From Aequorivita sp. (GTDB lineage: Bacteria > Bacteroidota > Bacteroidia > Flavobacteriales > Flavobacteriaceae): a stretch of DNA of 5,092 nt. Positions 1 through 5,092 of the stretch are shown here, in pieces. The translations under genes and the position numbers were made by a program. Under the pieces are notes generated by a model, which was given only the letters and a program-made list of their open reading frames with translations, was not told the DNA's origin and searched no databases. Where the stretch lies: positions 1-5,092 of the forward strand of contig JAGQYZ010000088.1 of the NCBI GenBank assembly GCA_020435865.1, in the 5' to 3' direction. Within the stretch, counting starts at the first letter, position 1. Every line of letters starts with the position of its first letter.

Positions 1-5
1 AAATT

Positions 6-1028
6 TCAATTGTCCAAGAGCGCGATCCAAGTATGTTTTACTTTTTCCCAATCAAACGTTTCCATTTTGAATCGGGCCTTTGTTGTAATTTTTTGTACTT
101 TTTTAGGGTTTTCACAGAGATCTTCAATCCCTTTTACAAAAGCTTCCGGATTGTTTGGAGGAATCAAAACACCGTCAACTTCATTTTCAATCAAAAAAGG
201 TAGGCCACCAACGTTTGTAGAAATTACTGGAAGCCCCAAAGCCATGGCTTCCATTACACTCACAGGCATATTGTCTGAATTAGTAGTGTTTATAAATATG
301 CAATATTCTTTAGAAAGATTAATCCATTGCTCTTTTTGTAGCATCCCAGGAAAAGATATAGGCAGGTTTAACTCTGCTGCTTTTGTTTTGCAAATTTCTA
401 GTGAACCGTCTTTGTCTGGACCAATCATACAAAGTGAAACATTTATTCTTTTTTTCTTTAGTATTGCTACAATTTCCAATGCTAACAAAGGATTGTATAT
501 TTCTGAAAAAGAACGCACCCATAGCAATCTTGGGGTTACAAATTCCCTAGGATGAAAGGGATAGTTTTTTATTTCAATTGTGTTCGGAATATATGTTAAA
601 TTATGAAAACCCGCCATATATAATTGCTGCATCATAAACTTTGAAGGTGCCACATTTGTGAGTGCTCTTCCGAAAAGTTTATTACTCAAACCTTTACTAT
701 TTTTCAATCGGTTTGGCAAGTTGCCCCCATGCAATATTGGAATGTATTGTAATTTGAAAAAACTACACAACATAGCAACAATCACAGCATAGTAATAATT
801 CTGGGTGCTGTAGGTGTCTATAAGAACTAGATCAACTCGATTTCTATGAATGAAGGTGGTAAAAATCATATCCAGCATTCGAAATAGTTTGTTTTTTTTT
901 GATGATGCCGATATAACCGTATATCCTTCCACTTGTAGTTTAACTGACAGGGAATCTATAGCCGCGGGAGGTTTTCCGTGGATGGCCAATTTATTTCCTA
1001 TGTAGAGCAGGTTTTTTCTTGGGTGCAT
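6..1028 (-). CDS. Glycosyltransferase family 4 (GT-B fold), complete, 340 aa
   Basis: Predicted cytoplasmic or membrane-associated retaining glycosyltransferase that moves a sugar from an activated donor to a growing polysaccharide unit. Donor and acceptor cannot be told from sequence. The N-terminal half has the family's glycine-containing first loop (LYIGNKLAIHGKPP, residues 8-21), an HGGNLP segment (100-105) and PNT (148-150) leading into the C-terminal domain. The donor-binding half has WVRSFSEIYNP (170-180), IGPD (202-205) and the signature DNMPVSVMEAMALGLPVIST (252-271). This is the family EX7E motif, with Asp252 in place of the first Glu and Glu260 as the second. Length is slightly short for the family but both domains are complete. 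The ATG at 1028 is the only usable start, because an in-frame TAG lies one codon upstream. The gene begins 38 bases inside the end of the ligase/polymerase gene, which suggests translational coupling. The family is secure; the role in polysaccharide assembly is inferred from neighbours. Confidence 0.93.
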   Translation of the reverse strand: MHPRKNLLYIGNKLAIHGKPPAAIDSLSVKLQVEGYTVISASSKKNKLFRMLDMIFTTFIHRNRVDLVLIDTYSTQNYYYAVIVAMLCSFFKLQYIPILHGGNLPNRLKNSKGLSNKLFGRALTNVAPSKFMMQQLYMAGFHNLTYIPNTIEIKNYPFHPREFVTPRLLWVRSFSEIYNPLLALEIVAILKKKRINVSLCMIGPDKDGSLEICKTKAAELNLPISFPGMLQKEQWINLSKEYCIFINTTNSDNMPVSVMEAMALGLPVISTNVGGLPFLIENEVDGVLIPPNNPEAFVKGIEDLCENPKKVQKITTKARFKMETFDWEKVKHTWIALLDN

Positions 1029-2295
1029 AATCTAGATTCAACAAACATAAGGCATATATAAAAGCTGGGGCTGCTATCCGCATGGAGGAATGGGCTATAG
1101 TTAGCCCCCAGAATAATAAAAAAGGATAAAAATAAATATTTTTCCTGCCATTTATTTTTGTAATTAACGGTGCAAAAACAAGAACCAGCAAAGCAAAAAT
1201 TCCAAAGAGTCCGTGCTCTGAAAGCATACGGGATAGTTCATTATGGCTAGGAAGGTCAATACCCAATTCAACTTCAAAATAAGTTTTTACCCTTCCCACT
1301 CCAACACCCAATATGGGGCTTTCTTTAAAAGCGTCCATTTCAGTTTCCAGCAAATCCACTCTTCCCGTCGTAACATCATCCTTTTCTCTCCCCAATGCAT
1401 CCTGGTTGGCATAGCGGTTTTCTATTAGCCCACCAGTTTGAAGTACTGTAAAAATCCAAATGGCCAAAGCTACCGCAACCAAGCCTATCATTTTCAAACT
1501 GATTTTGGCCTTATTCTTTAAACTGGTTGCAAAATAAATGACAATAATAAAGACAACTGACATTACAACAGCCACTAACACCCCACCTCTCGAAAAAGTC
1601 AACAAGGCGCGATACCCCATCAATACCAGGAAAAACATCATTGTCCATTGCACCAAGGAATTTTTGTACGGGATTATTAATCGTGTCAATAAAATAAACA
1701 CCCCCAAGCCTAAAACCGTTGCTACTTGGTTAGGGCCATACCCACCAGAAACTGCTGAATTGGAAGCTGTGTTTGTAATAATTTCACGAATATCTGGAGA
1801 ATAAAGTATCACATAAATGGTCATACTAATAAGCGGATAAACTATATAATCCAATATATTTAAAAACTTGTTTAAAGTAATCGTTCTGCCAAAAATAAAT
1901 ACAGATGCCAAACTTAAACTTATTGGCCCACTTAGATTAAAAAGTACGGCTGTCCTAAAATTAGTATCATAGGCAATTAAATCATAAGATACCATTACGC
2001 CCGGTAACAGGAGTAAAAGATATAGCACGTAAGGAAAGGCATTTTTTTTGAAACCCAAAAAAAAGATTCCCATTAATGAAAACCACATTATTGCATATTT
2101 TCCCGTTTCATAAAAAATAAAGGCCTTGGTCATTCTGAAAAAAACCTCTGCTCCTGTAAAATAAGCACAGGCTAATAAAACGTACATCTCCTTCTCTTTC
2201 TTTGTAATAATCTGCCAACAGAAATAGGCAAATACTACAATCATATAGAGAAATATAGAAGAACGATTAAATGAAGCCATTACCCCAATTCCCAC
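991..2295 (-). CDS. O-antigen ligase / Wzy-type polymerase family membrane protein (Wzy_C-like)
   Basis: Integral inner-membrane protein expected either to polymerise lipid-linked oligosaccharide units (Wzy-like) or to transfer the finished chain to its acceptor (WaaL-like). The 434 residues from GTG are mostly hydrophobic, with about 11-12 likely membrane spans (for example near 14-30, 67-82, 87-104, 147-165, 189-210, 239-257, 269-286, 365-380, 406-421). Family marks are GPNQVA (187-192), TFSRGG with Arg236, a large hydrophilic loop at about 288-358 holding TTGRVDLLE (309-317) and SPILGVGVGR (326-335), then PSHNELSRMLSEHGLFGI (349-366) with His351. Conserved Arg and His in such loops matter in known ligases and polymerases, but ligase and polymerase cannot be separated here. 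The conventional starts are GTG at 2295 or ATG at 2280. The open frame continues 27 codons upstream with protein-like sequence, so the N-terminus is probably longer, possibly from an ATC codon at 2349. The gene follows a glycosyltransferase gene and overlaps the next one. Confidence 0.9.
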   Translation of the reverse strand: MGIGVMASFNRSSIFLYMIVVFAYFCWQIITKKEKEMYVLLACAYFTGAEVFFRMTKAFIFYETGKYAIMWFSLMGIFFLGFKKNAFPYVLYLLLLLPGVMVSYDLIAYDTNFRTAVLFNLSGPISLSLASVFIFGRTITLNKFLNILDYIVYPLISMTIYVILYSPDIREIITNTASNSAVSGGYGPNQVATVLGLGVFILLTRLIIPYKNSLVQWTMMFFLVLMGYRALLTFSRGGVLVAVVMSVVFIIVIYFATSLKNKAKISLKMIGLVAVALAIWIFTVLQTGGLIENRYANQDALGREKDDVTTGRVDLLETEMDAFKESPILGVGVGRVKTYFEVELGIDLPSHNELSRMLSEHGLFGIFALLVLVFAPLITKINGRKNIYFYPFLLFWGLTIAHSSMRIAAPAFIYALCLLNLDYAPKKKPALHRK

Positions 2296-2371
2296 ATGGA
2301 AAAGAATGGCATTTAATGGTTTTATATTATGGAAAAACTGTGATTTGATGGTAGTCTGTTTTTTAAAATAT
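2296..2371 (-). other. Short gap that probably encodes the missing N-terminus of the ligase/polymerase
   Basis: These 76 bases separate the glycosyltransferase stop (2372) from the ligase GTG. In the ligase frame they stay open back to a TAA at 2377-2379 and read ...KSQFFHNIKPLNAILFH just before the GTG. NAILFHVGIG then runs straight into the first membrane segment, as I would expect for this family. There is no ATG, GTG or TTG in this extension. Codons ATC (2347-2349), ATA (2323-2325) and ATT (2305-2307) are the only near-cognate choices I see. I see no promoter, terminator or RNA gene in the gap. Confidence 0.5.
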
Positions 2372-3490
2372 TTACTTTAAAATCTCTGATTCGATTCTAT
2401 GTCGGTAATTCTCAAAGGTAAAATCTTTTGTCACTTTATGTGATTTGTTGGCTTTTGTTTTTAAACTTAATGAATCCATTAAAATCGCTTGACTCAAAAG
2501 TTGTTTTAATCCTGCTGCTGTACAAGGATTTACTATAAATCCATTCGTTTGGTTGATGTATTGTCCAATACTTGATACAGCCGATACAATCGGTACACAA
2601 CCAAAGTTCATTGACTCAGCAATTACTTTTGGGAAACCTTCAGAAGCAGTGCTAGGCAACATTAAAAATTGAGAATTTTTATAAATCTCAAAAACCTGTG
2701 GGCGTTCCATAAAGCCATGAAACACGGCTGGTAGTTTTAAATTTTCACATTCCCTTTTGTAAAACTCCATCTTTTCCCCATCCCCAATAAAATGAATGGT
2801 TTTTACCTTTTCCAAAGAATCTAAACTTCCAAAAGCATCAATAATTCGCTGTACACCCTTGGCATCCTCTAACCTACCTACAAAACAAAAGGTATAGGGT
2901 GGTTCGAATAATTTTGTTTTGGTTATTTCCATACCCTTCACCCGTTCTTTTTCTGTTAGACACGGGTTTTCAAAAGTTAAACAGTGTTCAGGCTGATTGG
3001 GCCAACGACCATTGATGGTAACTTTTCTTTTTTGGTTTCTTAACATCCAACGCTGAATGGCATATCCTAATGGCGGGTTTTCTTGGCTCCAGTTACCAGC
3101 ATATTTGTACCAACCTTTTTTAGAAGTGAAAAGTGTAAGATACGGAATCAAAAAGACACCAATTCCAGTGGGGGTTCGCAATTGGAAGATATCAACTTGT
3201 TTTAATGTTTTTTGAGTTGTTTTTAAAATTTTGGGAATATTCAATATAATTTTCAACTTAGCGCCTATCCCCTTTCCTCCAACAGGCTTTAGCGGTACAA
3301 ATTTTATATTGGAAGAAGTATAAGGCAAGGAACTTGGTGGTGGAGTACCCGAATGTAAAAAAGCAAGGTGGTATATTTCCTCAAAATCCTGGGCTAAATG
3401 ATTGATTTCACTAACTGTAGGCCCCCAACCAACGATGGTGCCATCGGGTTGCTTGTAGTGTTCTGTGTGGGAGATTATTGTTAGTTTCAT
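2372..3490 (-). CDS. Glycosyltransferase family 4 (GT-B fold), complete, 372 aa
   Basis: Predicted sugar transferase of the polysaccharide pathway, acting at the cytoplasmic face of the inner membrane. The N-terminus MKLTIISHTEHY followed by VGWGPTVSEINHL (20-32) resembles a glycosyltransferase group common in flavobacterial polysaccharide clusters. The C-terminal donor-binding domain starts near 200 with FCFVGRLEDAKGV (201-213; Arg205 and Lys211 are the usual phosphate-contact positions), then HFIGDG (233-238) and SEGFPKVIAESMNFGCVPIV (283-302), a complete EX7E motif with Glu284 and Glu292. There is no signal peptide and no clear membrane span. The ATG at 3490 is the natural start, since the frame is closed by a TAA at 3509-3511. 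That TAA touches the end of a strong hairpin, so the start codon lies 20 bases downstream of the hairpin, close enough for RNA structure to affect translation. Sugar specificity is unknown. Confidence 0.94.
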   Translation of the reverse strand: MKLTIISHTEHYKQPDGTIVGWGPTVSEINHLAQDFEEIYHLAFLHSGTPPPSSLPYTSSNIKFVPLKPVGGKGIGAKLKIILNIPKILKTTQKTLKQVDIFQLRTPTGIGVFLIPYLTLFTSKKGWYKYAGNWSQENPPLGYAIQRWMLRNQKRKVTINGRWPNQPEHCLTFENPCLTEKERVKGMEITKTKLFEPPYTFCFVGRLEDAKGVQRIIDAFGSLDSLEKVKTIHFIGDGEKMEFYKRECENLKLPAVFHGFMERPQVFEIYKNSQFLMLPSTASEGFPKVIAESMNFGCVPIVSAVSSIGQYINQTNGFIVNPCTAAGLKQLLSQAILMDSLSLKTKANKSHKVTKDFTFENYRHRIESEILK

Positions 3491-3510
3491 GATTGGGAGG
3501 CATTTGGTTT

Positions 3511-3568
3511 ACCGCAAAGTCGCAAAGGACGCAAAGTTTTTTTTCTGCGCTCTCTGCGCCTCTGCGGT
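3511..3568 (-). repeat. Empty inverted-repeat hairpin (two arms, ten-base loop)
   Basis: Arm 3511-3536 begins ACCGCAAAGTCGCAAAGG. The reverse complement of 3545-3568 begins ACCGCAGAGGCGCAGAGA. Over 24 aligned bases the two agree at 18. Read as minus-strand RNA, the direction of the operon, four of the six differences become G-U pairs, so 22 of 24 positions pair around a loop of about ten bases that contains A8. No T-rich tract follows the stem, so it does not look like an intrinsic terminator. It lies between the GxxExxY gene and the glycosyltransferase start at 3490 and could act as an RNA-stability, processing or translation element. It could also be a gene-less copy of the neighbouring element. 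Confidence 0.85.
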
Positions 3569-3578
3569 GAGAAATAAT

Positions 3579-3604
3579 ACCGCAAAGACGTAGAGGACAC
3601 TGAG
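3579..3604 (+). repeat. Repeat arm at the 3' end of the GxxExxY gene
   Basis: This 26-base arm begins ACCGCAAAGACGTAGAGG on the plus strand. It matches the reverse complement of the arm at 3993-4018 at 20 of 26 positions and the arm at 3511-3536 at 20 of 26. Its inner edge (3604) directly abuts the GxxExxY stop codon (TAA, 3605-3607). Confidence 0.85.
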
Positions 3605-3982
3605 TTATAAATTATTTACTATTCTTTTAAGTCCATCGACCAATTTTACTGAATTGAAGTTGATTAAAAGTCCAAGTTTAATATCTCTCAGTTTTAGATA
3701 AGTTAATAATTGAGCGGTATGAATAGGAGCCAAATTATCAACGGATTTAATTTCGATAATCACTTTATTCTCTACAATCATATCTATTCTATAACCTGCA
3801 TTTAGTTTTATTTCCTTGTAAACCACGGGTAATGGCACTTGTTGTTTTACTTCTAGACCCATCGCTTTTAATTCGTGGGCCAAACAAACTTCATAGGTAC
3901 TTTCCAAAAGTCCGGGTCCCAATTGTTTATGAACCTCTATGCAAGCACCTATAATTTTTGAAGATAATTCATTTTCTGTCAT
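3605..3982 (-). CDS. GxxExxY family protein, PD-(D/E)XK nuclease-like (PDDEXK_3), 125 aa
   Basis: Small soluble protein of the GxxExxY family, whose cellular function is not established. The N-terminus has IIGACIEVHKQLGPGLLESTYE, which contains the naming motif G24-x-x-E27-x-x-Y30. The centre carries a PD-(D/E)XK-type core: GYRIDMIV with Asp67, then VIIEIKS with Glu77-x-Lys79, then HTAQLLTYLKL with Gln91. The C-terminus has GLLINFNS (104-111) followed by KRIV. These match the full family plan of about 125-130 residues, and all expected acidic and lysine positions are present, so the gene looks intact. A nuclease activity is inferred from the fold, not shown. There is no signal peptide or membrane span. 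The start is ATG at 3982, preceded by an A8 tract and a repeat arm. The stop abuts the opposite arm. It interrupts a glycosyltransferase operon with which it shares no obvious function, and likely depends on read-through transcription. Confidence 0.93.
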   Translation of the reverse strand: MTENELSSKIIGACIEVHKQLGPGLLESTYEVCLAHELKAMGLEVKQQVPLPVVYKEIKLNAGYRIDMIVENKVIIEIKSVDNLAPIHTAQLLTYLKLRDIKLGLLINFNSVKLVDGLKRIVNNL

Positions 3983-3992
3983 AATTTTTTTT

Positions 3993-4018
3993 CTCTGTGC
4001 ACTCTGTGTCTTTGTGGT
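3993..4018 (-). repeat. Repeat arm at the 5' end of the GxxExxY gene
   Basis: Read on the minus strand, this 26-base arm begins ACCACAAAGACACAGAG. It pairs with the arm at 3579-3604 (20 of 26 identical after inversion). On the gene side it is followed by A8 and TT, then the ATG of the GxxExxY gene. The same A8 tract follows the corresponding arm of the empty hairpin. Its outer edge is nine bases from the stop codon of the upstream glycosyltransferase gene. Confidence 0.85.
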
Positions 4019-4027
4019 TTTCTCTGA

Positions 4028-5092
4028 TTAATAATTTAATATTTCAATATACAATCTAATCACTTTCTCCCAAGTAAAATCTTGCGACCATTTTTTTGCC
4101 CTTTGGGAATAGGTTTCGTAATTATTTAATATTTCTTCTAAGGCCTCTGCAAATTGTTTTGGGTCTTTGTTATTTATCAATTTTCCAGAAATTCCATCAT
4201 TTATAGCATCTTCAATTCCACAACCCAGTGCTCCAATGGCTGGTATTCCCAAGGCATTTGCTTCCAAAATAGCTATCCCAAAACCTTCGGCATCGCCCTC
4301 TTGCGTTGTTTCACTTAGCATTACAAAAACATCGGCTTGCTGAAGCAATTCAATTTTCTTTTCTTCGGAAACTTTTCCAAAGAAGACCATGGCCTTTTCA
4401 ACATTTAAATCTAAAGCTAATTTTTCCAACCTATCCCTTTCGGTAGGGATACCGACAATATAATATTTGAGATCTGGATAGCGCTTTAAAAGCAACGGCA
4501 GTGCATTGATAACATTGTGCTGTCCTTTGCGTTGCGTAACGTTGCCTACGGTTATTATAATTGGGATGGGTTCATTTTTTACCTTGATAGCAGAAGATGC
4601 TTCCAAATCAAAACCGTTAGGAATAACGGTTATATTTTTCAAAGAAAGATGCGAAATTAATGATCTTGTATAGTTACTTACTGCAATTATTTTATCAAAA
4701 CGTTTTAGCGACCAATCCGTAAGTTTTCGTTGCATCATATTTGGAAGCCGTATTTCACTTCCGTGAATGATTGCAACAAATTCCTTTTTAAAGAATAGTG
4801 TAAGGAAAGCTCCCAACCAAAGGGAAAACTTACCCGAGCATATTACGATTTCACTTTTTTGATTGAATAAAAAAGCGGTCTTAACACGGTTTAAATAGCT
4901 AAAAAGAATCATTTTTCTCCTTGGAATTCGAACCACTTGAAAAGGTAGTCTTTTGTCAAATACTTTTTCTGCCTCTCCATTTATTGAGCGGGTATCACAT
5001 ACCAACTTAACTTCAAAACCATTGGACTGCAACCCCTTCGCCAGATTATAGGCATGATTGCCTATACCGCCGGGCTGGGGAGGGAATTCAGA
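4028..5092 (-). CDS. Glycosyltransferase family 4 (GT-B fold), 5'-truncated by the window edge
   Basis: Predicted retaining glycosyltransferase of the polysaccharide cluster. The frame is open to the window end and reads SEFPPQPGGIGNHAYNLAKG before the first internal TTG at 5032. FPPxPGGIGxHAYNLAKGL is the standard first-loop region of this family, so translation begins outside the window and the TTG is not the real start; 354 residues are visible. Numbering from the visible Ser1, it has HGSEIR (110-115), IPNGFD (157-162), TVGNVTQRKGQ (181-191, with Arg188 and Lys189 at the phosphate-contact positions) and AEGFGIAILEANALGIPAIG (268-287), a complete EX7E motif with Glu269 and Glu277. Only a short N-terminal strand and the initiator should be missing. 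It is the first gene of the visible operon segment and ends nine bases before the repeat-flanked element. Donor and acceptor are unknown. Confidence 0.94.
   Translation of the reverse strand, partial: SEFPPQPGGIGNHAYNLAKGLQSNGFEVKLVCDTRSINGEAEKVFDKRLPFQVVRIPRRKMILFSYLNRVKTAFLFNQKSEIVICSGKFSLWLGAFLTLFFKKEFVAIIHGSEIRLPNMMQRKLTDWSLKRFDKIIAVSNYTRSLISHLSLKNITVIPNGFDLEASSAIKVKNEPIPIIITVGNVTQRKGQHNVINALPLLLKRYPDLKYYIVGIPTERDRLEKLALDLNVEKAMVFFGKVSEEKKIELLQQADVFVMLSETTQEGDAEGFGIAILEANALGIPAIGALGCGIEDAINDGISGKLINNKDPKQFAEALEEILNNYETYSQRAKKWSQDFTWEKVIRLYIEILNY

Larger units (their letters stand above)
3511..4018 (-). mobile_element. Putative repeat-flanked GxxExxY element (gene-bearing repeat pair plus adjacent empty pair)
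   Basis: Four related repeat copies of 24-26 bases lie in alternating orientation at 3511-3536, 3545-3568, 3579-3604 and 3993-4018. The outer two of the gene-bearing part (3579-3604 and 3993-4018) are inverted and enclose the GxxExxY gene with almost no spare sequence. The other two form the empty hairpin. From experience, repeats of this 'CGCAAAG/CGCAGAG' kind often accompany GxxExxY genes in Bacteroidota and other phyla. The whole block sits between two polysaccharide glycosyltransferase genes, nine bases after the stop of one and 20 bases before the start of the other, which suggests an insertion into an operon. I see no transposase or integrase gene and no clear target-site duplication, so mobility is inferred and the boundaries are approximate. 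Confidence 0.5.

Noticed and set aside
319..522. Minus-strand frame of 67 codons inside the third glycosyltransferase
   Set aside because: It is an out-of-frame reading of a conserved coding region, with no motif and no support for its start.
10..555. Plus-strand open frame of about 181 codons
   Set aside because: It lies fully antisense to a well-supported glycosyltransferase with clear family motifs, shows no recognisable domain, and is rich in Ser, Phe and Ile as expected from an antisense shadow.
1243..1804. Two short plus-strand frames opposite the ligase/polymerase gene (1243-1428 and 1538-1804)
   Set aside because: Both are antisense to conserved segments of the membrane protein and carry no recognisable protein features.
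2280..2312. Ten-codon minus-strand reading starting at ATG 2312 and overlapping the ligase start, as a leader peptide
   Set aside because: It is very short, has no regulatory features, and conflicts with the evidence that this stretch encodes the ligase N-terminus in another frame.
3511..3568. Intrinsic transcription terminator
   Set aside because: In the operon direction the stem is followed by AAACCAAATGCC and then the next gene's start, not a U tract, and the T8 run lies in the loop on the other strand.
3511..3604. Possible CRISPR array, because similar repeats recur closely
   Set aside because: The copies alternate in orientation, differ at about a quarter of positions, lack regular spacers, and no cas gene is present.
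3491..3604. Bacteroidota-type promoter (TTTG about 20 bases before TAnnTTTG) upstream of the second glycosyltransferase
   Set aside because: TTTG occurs several times only because it is part of the repeat arms. I found no TAnnTTTG with correct spacing.
3605..3982. Toxin-antitoxin or restriction system built on the GxxExxY nuclease-like gene
   Set aside because: There is no partner gene such as an antitoxin, methyltransferase or specificity subunit beside it; both neighbours are glycosyltransferases.

Overview
The window looks like part of a surface-polysaccharide (O-antigen, capsule or exopolysaccharide) gene cluster from a member of the Bacteroidota, most likely a flavobacterium. The grounds are low GC with A/T-rich codon choice, no clear Shine-Dalgarno sequences before the starts, the style of the glycosyltransferases and membrane polymerase/ligase, and a GxxExxY protein gene set among 'ACCGCAAAG...' repeats. 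This placement is recognition from family resemblance, not from a database search.

Every supported gene lies on the minus strand, so transcription runs from high to low coordinates. In that order: a family-4 glycosyltransferase cut off at its 5' end by the window edge (5092 to 4028); a small GxxExxY / PD-(D/E)XK nuclease-like gene (3982 to 3605) bracketed by inverted 26-base repeats; a second inverted-repeat pair with no gene in it, forming a tight hairpin (3568 to 3511); a second family-4 glycosyltransferase (3490 to 2372); a multi-membrane-span O-antigen ligase/polymerase-like protein (2295 to 991, true start probably further upstream); and a third family-4 glycosyltransferase (1028 to 6) that overlaps the ligase gene by 38 bases. 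Spacing is tight throughout and I see no convincing promoter or terminator, so this reads as the middle of one operon. No stretch over 300 bases lacks a gene.

The three glycosyltransferases would add successive sugars to a lipid-linked repeat unit on the cytoplasmic side, and the membrane protein would polymerise the units or ligate the chain to its acceptor on the periplasmic side. No flippase, initiating phosphoglycosyltransferase or sugar-nucleotide enzyme is visible here, so the sugar structure cannot be inferred.

The part that does not belong to polysaccharide synthesis is 3511-4018. It holds four related repeat copies in alternating orientation. One inverted pair encloses the GxxExxY gene almost exactly: the stop codon abuts one arm and the start codon lies ten bases from the other. 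The adjacent pair encloses only ten bases. Both pairs carry the same A8 tract just inside the 5' arm. This looks like a 'loaded' and an 'empty' version of the same element side by side, and it is the best candidate here for an under-described system. Two gene starts also need correction: the glycosyltransferase at the window edge is 5'-truncated rather than starting at an internal TTG, and the ligase's N-terminus appears to continue upstream of the only conventional start.
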